Shown: positions 26,605 to 36,400 of the stretch, one piece after another
Layout: every line of letters begins with the position of its first letter
How positions within the stretch are numbered: the stretch's first letter is position 1
NCBI GenBank assembly: GCA_964560085.1
Contig: CAZLKF010000005.1
Coordinates: 1-64,000, forward strand
Direction of reading: 5' to 3'
DNA length: 64,000 bases
From: RUG11241 sp964560085
GTDB lineage: Bacteria > Bacillota_I > Bacilli_A > RF39 > UBA660
Notes under the pieces: generated by a model
The model's database searches: none
What the model saw: only the letters and a program-made list of their open reading frames with translations
Told to the model about the DNA's origin: nothing
Program-made: the position numbers and the translations under genes

Positions 26605-27165
26605 ATGATAAACAGAATAAAAAATAACAAGATTTTTAAAATCATTAGCATGACAATTAAAGCTATACTTTCCCTTTTTATAGTTTTAATTGTCAGCATA
26701 ATATTTATTCAAAGAATTTCTAACAATAAAGTTACTTTAGGTGGATATAGTATTTTCACAATCATAAGTGAAAGCATGCTTCCTAAATATGAAATCGGAG
26801 ATATGGTATTTGCTAAAAAAGTTGACCCTAGGGAAATAAAAGTTGGAGATGATGTCGTATATTTAGGCGAAAAGGGCAGTTTTAAAGATAAAATTGTTAC
26901 GCATCAAGTTGTCAAAAAGCAAAAAATAAATGGTCAGTATCTTTTTGAAACCAAAGGGCTAGCAAATCCGACTTCGGATCCTCAAATTAATGAAACACAA
27001 CTATTAGGTGTCGTTATTTTTAAAGGAAATATCTTAAGCTTTTTAAGCCGAATTGTTAATAATACTTATGGTTTTTATTTCGTAATCTTTATTCCTTTAG
27101 CTATTCTTTTTTGCTTTGAAATTATTGATATAATAGCTGAACGCAAAGAAAAAAGTAAAAGGTAA
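26605..27165 (+). CDS. sipW: SipW-type signal peptidase I (active), module 1
   Basis: 186 residues. An N-terminal membrane segment (about 15-36) precedes the catalytic serine in IISESMLPKYEIGD (Ser57). A His follows in VTHQVVKK (His100) in place of the bacterial Lys, the ER/archaeal-type Ser-His arrangement used by SipW. A C-terminal membrane segment (YFVIFIPLAILFCFEIIDII) follows. It should cleave signal peptides of the TasA-like proteins encoded around it. ATG follows TAGAGGTGTAT. The downstream TasA-like gene starts 3 bases after its stop. Confidence 0.85.
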   Translation: MINRIKNNKIFKIISMTIKAILSLFIVLIVSIIFIQRISNNKVTLGGYSIFTIISESMLPKYEIGDMVFAKKVDPREIKVGDDVVYLGEKGSFKDKIVTHQVVKKQKINGQYLFETKGLANPTSDPQINETQLLGVVIFKGNILSFLSRIVNNTYGFYFVIFIPLAILFCFEIIDIIAERKEKSKR

Positions 27166-27167
27166 TT

Positions 27168-27785
27168 ATGAAAAAAGAAAAGCCACTATTTATATTAGCT
27201 TTAAAAAGAATATTTAAGAAAGTAAGATTACGAACAATCCTTTTGTTATCGTTGACACTTGTCACAAATTCTTTTGCATGGTTTATATATTCAACTAAGG
27301 TATCAAATAATATTCAAGCTTATGTTAAAGCTTGGAATGTGGCTTTTGAAGTTGGTGATACTAATGTTGAACAAATTGTTAATGTTACAATTGAGGATGT
27401 TTATCCTGGAATGACAACATTTTCACAACGTGTTAATGCAGCTAATCATAGTGATACTGCAGCAAATTTGAGCTATGAAGTGTTATCTGCTAATATTTTT
27501 GGAACTAATTATGAAGTAGATGATGTTGATTTGACCAGTGCCGAACTCGCTAGTCAGTTAGCTAATAATTATCCATTTAGAATAAATATCACGGTTTCTC
27601 AAACTTTGATGTCAACCGGAGATACGGCATTTTATGATTTTTCTCTTTCTTGGCCATATGAATCTGGTGATGATGCCGAAGATACCTATTGGGGAAATTT
27701 GGCATATGATTATCATGAAGATAACCCGACTTCGCCAAGTATAACTTTACAAGTAAGAATTATTGCTACCCAAATTAATGAATAA
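27168..27785 (+). CDS. TasA-like exported protein paired with SipW (module 1)
   Basis: 205 residues. A long basic N-terminus (FKKVRLR) precedes a hydrophobic core (TILLLSLTLVTNSFAWFIYS) ending in an AWF motif typical of SipW-dependent signals. A beta-sandwich-like domain follows (AYVKAWNVAFEVGDT to VRIIATQINE). It is probably secreted and polymerised or surface-attached. It lies directly downstream of sipW, as tasA does in Bacillus. A terminator follows. Confidence 0.7.
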   Translation: MKKEKPLFILALKRIFKKVRLRTILLLSLTLVTNSFAWFIYSTKVSNNIQAYVKAWNVAFEVGDTNVEQIVNVTIEDVYPGMTTFSQRVNAANHSDTAANLSYEVLSANIFGTNYEVDDVDLTSAELASQLANNYPFRINITVSQTLMSTGDTAFYDFSLSWPYESGDDAEDTYWGNLAYDYHEDNPTSPSITLQVRIIATQINE

Positions 27786-27806
27786 AGCCTATGATGGCTT
27801 TTTTTT
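27784..27806 (+). terminator. Terminator of module 1 first operon
   Basis: Stem AAAGCC / GGCTTT with loop TATGAT and a T run, overlapping the stop codon. Confidence 0.8.
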
Positions 27807-27812
27807 GTAAAT

Positions 27813-27836
27813 AAAAAAAGCTAAAATTAATTAGCT
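27813..27836 (-). terminator. Terminator of the minus-strand TasA-like gene
   Basis: On the minus strand, stem AGCTAA / TTAGCT with a 6-base loop followed by seven T. It overlaps the last codons of the gene. Confidence 0.7.
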
Positions 27837-28408
27837 AATTGTGTAAAATGCAAACTAACATCTAATTTTGCTGTTCCGGCTGCCGCTGCTGTATCGGCAA
27901 CATTGTCCATGTTGGCAGTAGCACTATCATCCCAAACAATAAAAACTCTAATTGTATTAGTTGTTAAGCCATTTCCATAAATAATATTACCGGTTGTAAT
28001 TGGATTAATTCCGTTTGTTACAATTGTGCCATTATTTAGTGAATAACCAGTAACTTTTAAATCACTAACACTACTTGTATTATTAACATTAACAGAAAGA
28101 GTATAACTGAATGATACATCCGCTCCAGAAGAATCTATAATTAAATCAAAATAGCCTTCACTAGTTGGAGCGATAATATTAGGAGCCATATGTGCGTTAC
28201 CTGTAAAAGTAGGTGTTACAACTGCCTGAGCAATGCGACCATCGCGAATATCATTGTTATTGACTAAAATTCGCCATCTAGCAACTGATATGTTAGTAGT
28301 CTCATCTAGAGCAGTTAAGTATTTAGCATATGATTCACGAATAAAAAAGACTGATAAACATAAACATATCAAAAATAGAGAACCAATCATATATAATTTT
28401 TTACTCAC
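27827..28408 (-). CDS. TasA/camelysin-like exported protein on the opposite strand
   Basis: 193 residues from a GTG start with AGAGGTGAC upstream on the minus strand. The signal segment (MIGSLFLICLCLSVFFI) ends at ESYAKYLTALDET, and the beta-rich mature part has ISVARWRILVNN and APTSEGYFDLIIDSSG. It is a homologue of the plus-strand protein at 42643 (shared MAP...YFDI...GxDVS pattern). It is the only minus-strand gene inside the island. It has its own promoter (28432-28460) diverging from the gene at 28555, with an inverted repeat between them. Confidence 0.7.
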   Translation of the reverse strand: MSKKLYMIGSLFLICLCLSVFFIRESYAKYLTALDETTNISVARWRILVNNNDIRDGRIAQAVVTPTFTGNAHMAPNIIAPTSEGYFDLIIDSSGADVSFSYTLSVNVNNTSSVSDLKVTGYSLNNGTIVTNGINPITTGNIIYGNGLTTNTIRVFIVWDDSATANMDNVADTAAAAGTAKLDVSLHFTQLAN

Positions 28409-28431
28409 GAGTCACCTCTATTCTGTAAAAA

Positions 28432-28460
28432 ATTATAACACAATAATTTATTTCGTGCAA
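28432..28460 (-). promoter_or_regulatory. Promoter of the minus-strand TasA-like gene
   Basis: On the minus strand TTGCAC, 17-base spacer, TATAAT with extended TG. It lies 8 bases from an inverted repeat at 28469-28494. Confidence 0.8.
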
Positions 28461-28468
28461 TATTGTCA

Positions 28469-28494
28469 TTGTTTACATAAAACAATGTAAACAA
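28469..28494. promoter_or_regulatory. Inverted repeat between divergent promoters, candidate operator
   Basis: Perfect 10-bp arms TTGTTTACAT / ATGTAAACAA separated by AAAACA. It lies between two divergent sigma-A promoters, 8 bases upstream of one -35 box and 13 bases upstream of the other. This is a typical place for a dimeric regulator that acts on both genes. There is no T run, so it is not a terminator for either gene. Confidence 0.65.
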
Positions 28495-28507
28495 AGGGGT
28501 TCTTCAA

Positions 28508-28536
28508 TTGAAGTAAGAAATTTTATATGCTAAAAT
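28508..28536 (+). promoter_or_regulatory. Promoter of the 28555 operon
   Basis: TTGAAG (28508-28513), 17-base spacer, TAAAAT (28531-28536) with TG at -15/-14 region (TGCTAAAAT). Confidence 0.7.
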
Positions 28537-28554
28537 TTTAATAGAGGAGATAAT

Positions 28555-29301
28555 ATGGCAAAAGAAGTTGTAATAACAGCACAAAAAATTGAGCGTCGTA
28601 AAAAATTTCAAAAAATCACTAAAATTGTTTTATTGATATGTTTTCTTTTGCTTATATTAACATTTGTCATTTTAAGTATTGTTTATAATGGTGGTCGTTT
28701 TACTGTGACTTTAGATCCAAATTTTGCTCTTCAAACAGGAATTGTCATATATGATGATCATGAATATAAAGAAGCTAAGGGAAGACTTTATGCAGAATCA
28801 TTGGATTTTATGGACAATATTTCAATTAATTGGATTCCCAAAGATATAAATAAAGAAAAAGATGGCTCACATAATGGAAAGAATTACATTGCTTATACGT
28901 TTTATGTAGAAAATACTGGTGATGAAGTGCAAAGTTATTGGTATAGTGTCGTTATAGATGATGTTATTAAAAATGTTGATGATGCAGTTCGTATTATGGT
29001 TTTTAAAAACGATGAAAAAAAAGTCTATGCCAAAGTTAGTTCTTATACCAAACAAGCTGAGAAGGATACAGAATTATTTTATTCAAATGACATAGCTGTT
29101 TTAGAAGAAAGAAAAGAATTTAAACCTAACGATATTGATAAATTTACTATTGTAGTTTGGCTTGAAGGTGATGATCCTGATTGCGTTGATGCTATAATCG
29201 GTGGCGAAATAAAAATGCATATGGAAATTCGTGAAGAACATTTTGGACAAGAAGAAACAAAAATTCCAGAAGAAAAAGAGAGTGATAGTAGTGGCAACTA
29301 A
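28555..29301 (+). CDS. Membrane-anchored TasA-like accessory protein
   Basis: 248 residues. A basic N-terminus precedes one membrane segment (ITKIVLLICFLLLILTFVIL, about 21-45) and an outside beta-type domain. The C-terminal motif VVWLEGDDPDCVDAIIGGEI is shared with the larger proteins at 29291 (IWIEGQDVDCEDN) and 44526 (MWVEGQDIDCENG). An acidic tail follows. ATG follows GAGGAGATA. It overlaps the next gene by 11 bases. It is likely a surface protein of the same fold as its neighbours; exact function unknown. Confidence 0.65.
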   Translation: MAKEVVITAQKIERRKKFQKITKIVLLICFLLLILTFVILSIVYNGGRFTVTLDPNFALQTGIVIYDDHEYKEAKGRLYAESLDFMDNISINWIPKDINKEKDGSHNGKNYIAYTFYVENTGDEVQSYWYSVVIDDVIKNVDDAVRIMVFKNDEKKVYAKVSSYTKQAEKDTELFYSNDIAVLEERKEFKPNDIDKFTIVVWLEGDDPDCVDAIIGGEIKMHMEIREEHFGQEETKIPEEKESDSSGN

Positions 29302-30343
29302 GAAAAAAATTGTTCATAAAAAAGTTAAAAAGAAAAATAGTCGCAAGAGGATTAATAAAAGAAAAAATAGCCGTTTGCTATTTCTACTTTTATGGCTTTT
29401 TGTACTTGGAATAACACTTACAACATCTTCATATGCATGGTTTAGTTCAAACAGATTAGCAACAGTAATGTTAATGGATGTTAAAGTTGCTGCTCAAAAT
29501 GGCATTGAAATATCGGCTGACGCTATTGATTGGGGACCAGAGCTAGAGGTTGATGATTGGGAAGAAGTTAATCAGACTTATACTACTAATATTAATCACA
29601 TGCCGACTACTCTAGAACCAATTTCTACTATTGGCGAAGTTGAAAATGGCTTGCTCAATATGTATTTTGGTGATGTTGAAAATGATGGAAATACTACAAA
29701 CTTTCTATTGAGAACAACAAAACTAGTTGAAGAAAGAGGCTTTGGAGATGTGTTTGAAGGTAAGTTTTTAGCATTTGATATATTTCTAAAAGCAACGCAA
29801 GATACTAAATTATATTTAACGGGTGGATCTGGAGCTACTTATGTTGGTGAATCATCCGTTGGAATAGAAAATTCAATGCGATTTGCTTTTGTTATCGAAG
29901 GTACTGTACCTGAAGATACGTCGATAGGAACAGTTCAAAATTTAAAGACAAATAATAGCAATAACGTGTATATATGGGAACCAAATTATGATGTTCATAC
30001 CGATTCAGCAATCGAAAATGCAAGAGAAACTTATGGCTTAAATATTGGTTCTACAAGTGGAATTCTTCCTTATGATGGAGTTAGAGCAGAAATCACACGA
30101 GCTGATAGAGTTTATACCCATACAGCCAAAGCAGAAAATTTTCCTAACTTTTTTAAAAAAGTAGATATCGCTTATGCAACAAAAAGCAATTTTAACCATA
30201 ATATAGAAGTGTTCTCATTACAAACAGGTATTACAAAAGTACGCGTTTATATATGGATAGAAGGTCAAGACGTTGACTGTGAAGATAATGCTGCAATCGG
30301 CGAAATTTCTTTCAATTTGCAATTTAGTACAAACCCATCTTAA
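29291..30343 (+). CDS. 'YAWF' TasA-like surface protein, module 1
   Basis: 350 residues from GTG at 29291, 5 bases after AGAGAGTGA. A longer frame start at 29231 has no such site. A very basic N-terminus leads into a hydrophobic segment (FLLLWLFVLGITLTTSSYA) and then YAWFSSN, followed by a large beta-type domain. It is a clear paralogue of the protein at 44526: both contain WEPNYDVH, a G(V/I)xA.I region, and EGQDxDCE near the C-terminus. It immediately precedes the giant repeat protein gene, just as 44526 precedes the InlB/VWA adhesin. Probably SipW-processed and a fibre or scaffold subunit. Confidence 0.7.
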   Translation: MATKKKIVHKKVKKKNSRKRINKRKNSRLLFLLLWLFVLGITLTTSSYAWFSSNRLATVMLMDVKVAAQNGIEISADAIDWGPELEVDDWEEVNQTYTTNINHMPTTLEPISTIGEVENGLLNMYFGDVENDGNTTNFLLRTTKLVEERGFGDVFEGKFLAFDIFLKATQDTKLYLTGGSGATYVGESSVGIENSMRFAFVIEGTVPEDTSIGTVQNLKTNNSNNVYIWEPNYDVHTDSAIENARETYGLNIGSTSGILPYDGVRAEITRADRVYTHTAKAENFPNFFKKVDIAYATKSNFNHNIEVFSLQTGITKVRVYIWIEGQDVDCEDNAAIGEISFNLQFSTNPS

Positions 30344-30356
30344 GATGGGTTTTTTC
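30332..30356 (+). terminator. Terminator before the giant gene
   Basis: Perfect palindrome AACCCATCTTAAGATGGGTT followed by T residues, with the stop codon TAA at its centre. Confidence 0.85.
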
Positions 30357-30366
30357 ATGCATTTAA

Positions 30367-30395
30367 TTTACATTAAAGCTTATATATGATATAAT
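30367..30395 (+). promoter_or_regulatory. Promoter of the giant surface protein
   Basis: TTTACA (30367-30372), 17-base spacer, TATAAT (30390-30395) with extended TG. Confidence 0.8.
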
Positions 30396-30419
30396 TTTAT
30401 AGATAGTAGGTGGGTACGA

Positions 30420-33400
30420 ATGAAGAAGATAAAGCAATTTTATAAAACAATTTTTTCTTTAGATTTAAAAATAAAAGTTCGTATTTTATCTGCTTTTTTC
30501 TGTATTTCTTTACTTGGTTTTAGTTTGTTTGCTTATTTAAAAACTTATAGTGAGCCAATCATTTCATTTCAAGATGATCCGAGTTATCTTACAAGTAGAG
30601 TATCAGGTAATGTCGTTTATGTTAATGATTTGATGAATGATTGGTACTACTATATGGGTAAAAATTATACTGATTCAGATGGAACTTTACCAACTACAGA
30701 TAATAAAAATTATTATAATGATCAAACTTTAGCTCAAGTGAAAATCACTTATAGTGGAATTGATATAAAGAATAGCAACTATCATGGTTATGTTTCAAGA
30801 ACTGAAAGACAAGATACATATATTTATTTTAAAACTTATCCAGTTAATAATAATAACACAGCTAACAATTTTAATGATGATTACATAATGATTGAATTAA
30901 TTGATAATCCTTTTACTGATCGTCCAAATGATAAAGGTTTTAATGGTTGGATTAGCAATAATCAAGGCGTTTATGTTAGTTACGATAATAATTATTATAT
31001 CCGTTATGCTAAAGTGCCAGTAACTTATACTAATAACAAAACAAATAAAATTGAATTAAGCTTTTATGCCAATTGGATTGATGCTGCTGTTGGAACAACC
31101 AATTCCAATCAAAATACTTGGTCTAATGCTTTTAATAATTTAGAATCAAAGCAAATGCATTTGTTAACAACCACCAACATAACTTATCCATCTACTAATA
31201 TGGCAGGATATTTCCATAAAGTGGAGATTGAAGATGGCGATAGTTGCAGTGGCTATTATGATGAATATGGCAATTTGCAGAATAATTGTACTTGCTATGG
31301 TGGTGGGTATTGGTGGAATCCTGATCCCTGTACTTATTATCAAATAATTCAAAATGAAACATTTAATGTTAATAACGAATATTTTCATGTTGTTAATGGT
31401 CGAATGGTAGAACTTAACAATTCCACAATGGCAATTCGTACACCATTACAACAATATGCAGCACCATATGCTATGGCCGGTTATTTTAAATTAGTGAATA
31501 TTCCAAATGGCAGTTCTTATGATGGATATTACGATATGTATGGCAATGCTTTAACAGGTAATTGTAGTGGTGATTGTGATGCATATGAACTTATGCAGTA
31601 TTATAATGCTGATAATACCATAAATACAATTGATTTTAATGCTGATTATTATTATTTAACAACAAGGGATACTAATATAATCGTACTTACAAGAAATATA
31701 AGCAATACTTGGGGTTCTTCTCAAAATAAGCCGTTTACATTTACAGGAGTTCATAATGGGACAACATATAATACTACTTGGACAGTTACAAATTTAGCAG
31801 TCAATTGTTACAATGATACAACAATTGAAAATATGACGATTTATGATCGTCGAAATTTGAGTGCAACTTACGATCCAACTAATAGTACATCTTCAAGTGG
31901 CTCTTTTTTTGGACGTTATAACAATGTGAAATTAGGTCGTGGAATTAATCGAAGTGGTAATTATCCTAATTTTCTAACTGTACTTGGAGGACCGGGGTCA
32001 ACTGGTAGCAATGGCAATGCAACAAGATATCGTTTAATGGTCGAAAGTGGAATTTATAATGCTTTTGGTATCATCACAGGATCTTCAAGCAACTCTAATA
32101 ACACCATATATACGTTTGCACAAGCAATTTATGGCAATGATTATGATCGCGCAAATAACGATAATACAAAGCTTGATGTTTATAATACAGCTGCTGGTAG
32201 TTGGAGTGGGAATATTCATGGTGATGATAATAGTGATAACTCAATTGATATTGCTATTGATTTGATTGTCAAAAGTGGTGAATTTGGAACAGGCAAAGGT
32301 GACTATACATCTGGTATTTATGTTGGGGCATTAAGTTATGGTAACCATTATGCAGCTAGACGTGCAAAAATTGAGGGTGGCTATATCTATAACTTGATTG
32401 GTGGACCAATTACTTATAGTTCACGTTCAGGTATAAATGATACTTACATTTATATGACTGGTGGATCAGTTGATGTTATCATCGGCGGAGCTGGTCGAAG
32501 TACAACATATGGCAATCGACTTATTAGTGTTACGGGAGGTACTGTTAATTATAGTGTTTTTGGTGGCTCTAATAGTTATTCAGGGGCTAGTGATGAAGGA
32601 ACTTTAAAAGGATCAACATATGTTTATGTTGGTGGGAATGCTATTATTGGAAATCAAACTTATGTAAACAATGGAAGTCAACTATGGGAAGCAGAGGCTG
32701 GTTCGGTCTTTGGTATTGGAAATGGAAATCCTAATAGGGATTCATCAACAATCGGATCGGCAGATAATTCAAATATTATAATAGATCAAAACGCAACCAT
32801 TCGCCGTAACGTTTATGGTGGTGGAAACCTTGGAGCAACTGGAGTTAGTAGTGATTCTAATAGTGCATATTCAAAAATATTCATTCATAATGGTACTATT
32901 CAAGGCTCGGTTTATGGCGGAGGCAACAAAAATGGAGCCGGAAAAACAAGCAATAATGCTAATGCTACAATTGATATAACGATGAATGATGGAAATGTTG
33001 GAGGATCTATTTATGGCGGTAGTAATCAGTTAGGAACTATCAATGGTAATGTAAATATTAAAATTAATGGTGGCCAGATTACAAATTCAGTCTATGGTGG
33101 AGGGCGAGGAGGTTATTCTTCTTCTTCGGATGGAACTTATGTTACTAAGCAAGTAAATGTTGTTGTAGGTGATAATTCTGTTGCGACAACTCCAATCATT
33201 AATGGTTCAGTTTATGGTGGTTCAGCTTTTGGAACTGTCAATTCTTCCGAAAGATCAACAACTATTTCTACATACCCAACTAATGTAACAGTTAATAAGG
33301 GAACGATAGGCAATGTCTTTGGTGGAGGCCAAGGAGGTGTCGAAGGAAATACAACTTATATACCTTATGTTGCCGGGAATATTACAGTAACAATTAATGA

Positions 33401-36400
33401 TGGTGATATAGGTAGTGTATATGGAGCTAATGATGCCAAAGGAATTCCTAATGGCTCAATAAAAGTTTATCTAAATGGTGGTACAATTGGTAATACGTTT
33501 GGTGGAGGACGTGCGACAGGCGCTAATTCTCCTGAAGTTTATATGCAAGGAGCAACTTGTCCAAATATCTTCGGCGGGTCAGATACAGAAGGTAATGTTA
33601 CAACTAGCAATGTCATTTGTACAAGTGGTTACCCAAATATGATTTATGGTGGCAATAATTTAGGTGGAACAACAACTACTACTAATGTTACTATTAATGG
33701 TTGTAATCTGAATAGTGTTTATGGTGGTGGTAAGCAAGCATCAACAACGACTTCAAATGTTAATTTTAATTATGGTATGGCAACTAATGTCTTTGGTGGT
33801 GGAAGTGAAGCCGGAGTAACTACTACAAACGTCAATTTGGGAAAGGGAACCATAACAAATGTTTTTGGTGGTTCAGATGCCAGTGGCAATGTTACGACAA
33901 GCAATATAAAAAATTCAACAGCTGCCAATAATGCTAATATAGCAATTAATACAGTTGTTAGTGTTAGCCAAGTTAATCAAACTAATACGACAAATCATTT
34001 GTCAAGTGAAAACTTAAATGTGACAATTAGTAATAATACAGGAGCTAATATTACTGAATGGGATTTATATATAATGACTGGGGAAGCTGTATTAGATTCA
34101 AATTGGTCGAGTGCAACAATTACTTACAATAATGGTGTATTTCATATAAATGAAATTAATCAGTGGTATGCAACCAATACGATAAATAGCCATGGCACTT
34201 ATAATTTTAATTTCAATATTCATTCTTATGTTCCATATGCTGATTTTGCAATAACAGGTTATTTATTTAAAGGCTATGATGCTGCTCATAATGAATATAT
34301 TTATACAAGCGATTCTACAATTAAGATTGAAAATTTATATGGAGGTAATAATGCTGGTGATGTTACTACTCATGCTAAAATTGATTTAGATTCAGGAATT
34401 ATTACTAATTTATATGGTGGCGGCAAACAAGCCGTTACAGGAGATTCGGATATTGAACTTGCCGGAGTAACAATTAGTGATACTATCTATGGTGGTGGAG
34501 ATCAAGCAGCTATTACAACGGTTAAAGCAGTAATAAGTGATTCTACAATTGGTTCAAATGAAGTTAACGGTGCTATTTATGGTGGTGGAAATAATGCTGG
34601 AGTTAATGGAAACATTGATTTAACAATAAACAACGGAACTGAAGTACATGGAACCATTTGTGGTGGTGGAAATAATGGAAATGTCACTGGTAATGTAATT
34701 GCTAGAATTTCTAGAACAACAGTTACTCAGAGCATTTATGGTGGTGGAAATAACGCTAGTGTAAATGGTAATATCACTTTAAATGTCAATACGAATACGA
34801 CAGTTGCTGATAGTATCTATGGTGGCGGCAACAACGGAGCAACTCTAGGAACTACCACATCAACAATAGCCAATACGAGTGCAACTAATGGAATCTATGG
34901 TGGTGGAAATGCTGCCAATGTCGGAAGCTTTAATAACACTAATACAGCTTCAACCTTGAATTTAAATACAGTAACAACATGTGATGTATATGGAGGCGGT
35001 CGTTCAGCCGGAGTTAATGGATCAACCGATGTAACGATAACAAATAGTACAATAACATGTAATGCATTTGGTGGTGGAAATGGAATAACATCTGTTGTTC
35101 CAGGAGATTCAACTGGTGAACTTAATCCAGCTAAAGTAACAGGTAATGCAAGTATTGAAATAACAAATGGAACAACAATAACCGAAAATGTATATGGTGG
35201 TGGCAACTTAGGATTTGTATTAGGTAATGGACATATAGAAATCGAAGATTCAACAATAAATAGTTCAGTATATGGAGGCGGCAACAACGGAAATGTTAAT
35301 GGAGCAGTTGAGACTAGTATTATCGAAACATTAGTTGCAAACAACATTTATGGTGGTGGAAATAATGGTAGTGTTGGCAGTAATGCGACAACAATTATAA
35401 CGACAGTTACAGGAGTAGATAACATCTATGGTGGTGGAAATGCTGCTGGTGTAGGTGGGAATGTAATATTAAATATCAATACAAATACAGCAGTTGCTGA
35501 TAGTATCTATGGTGGTGGAAATGAAGGTGATGTTACTGGAGCAATCACAACTACGATAGCCAATACAACAGTTGCAACTAACATATTTGGAGGCGGCAAC
35601 AATGGAAATGTTGGCAGTAATGCGACAACAACTATAACAACTGTTACAGGAGTAGATAACATTTATGGTGGTGGAAATAACGCTAGTGTAAATGGTAATA
35701 TCACTTTAAATGTCAATACGAATACGACAGTTGCTGATAGTATCTATGGTGGCGGCAACAACGGAGCAACTCTAGGAACTACCACATCAACAATAGCCAA
35801 TACGAGTGCAACTAATGGAATCTATGGTGGTGGAAATGCTGCCAATGTCGGAAGCTTTAATAACACTAATACAGCTTCAACCTTGAATTTAAATACAGTA
35901 ACAACATGTGATGTATATGGAGGCGGTCGTTCAGCCGGAGTTAATGGATCAACCGATGTAACGATAACAAATAGTACAATAACATGTAATGCATTTGGTG
36001 GTGGAAATGGAATAACATCTGTTGTTCCAGGAGATTCAACTGGTGAACTTAATCCAGCTAAAGTAACAGGTAATGCAAGTATTGAAATAACAAATGGAAC
36101 AACAATAACCGAAAATGTATATGGTGGTGGCAACTTAGGATTTGTATTAGGTAATGGACATATAGAAATCGAAGATTCAACAATAAATAGTTCAGTATAT
36201 GGAGGCGGCAACAACGGAAATGTTAATGGAGCAGTTGAGACTAGTATTATCGAAACATTAGTTGCAAACAACATTTATGGTGGTGGAAATAATGGTAGTG
36301 TTGGCAGTAATGCGACAACAATTATAACGACAGTTACAGGAGTAGATAACATCTATGGTGGTGGAAATGCTGCTGGTGTAGGTGGGAATGTAATATTAAA

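Noticed and set aside
28409..28554. Inverted repeat at 28469 as a terminator
   Set aside because: It lies upstream of both divergent genes, is not followed by a T run, and is flanked by promoter boxes.
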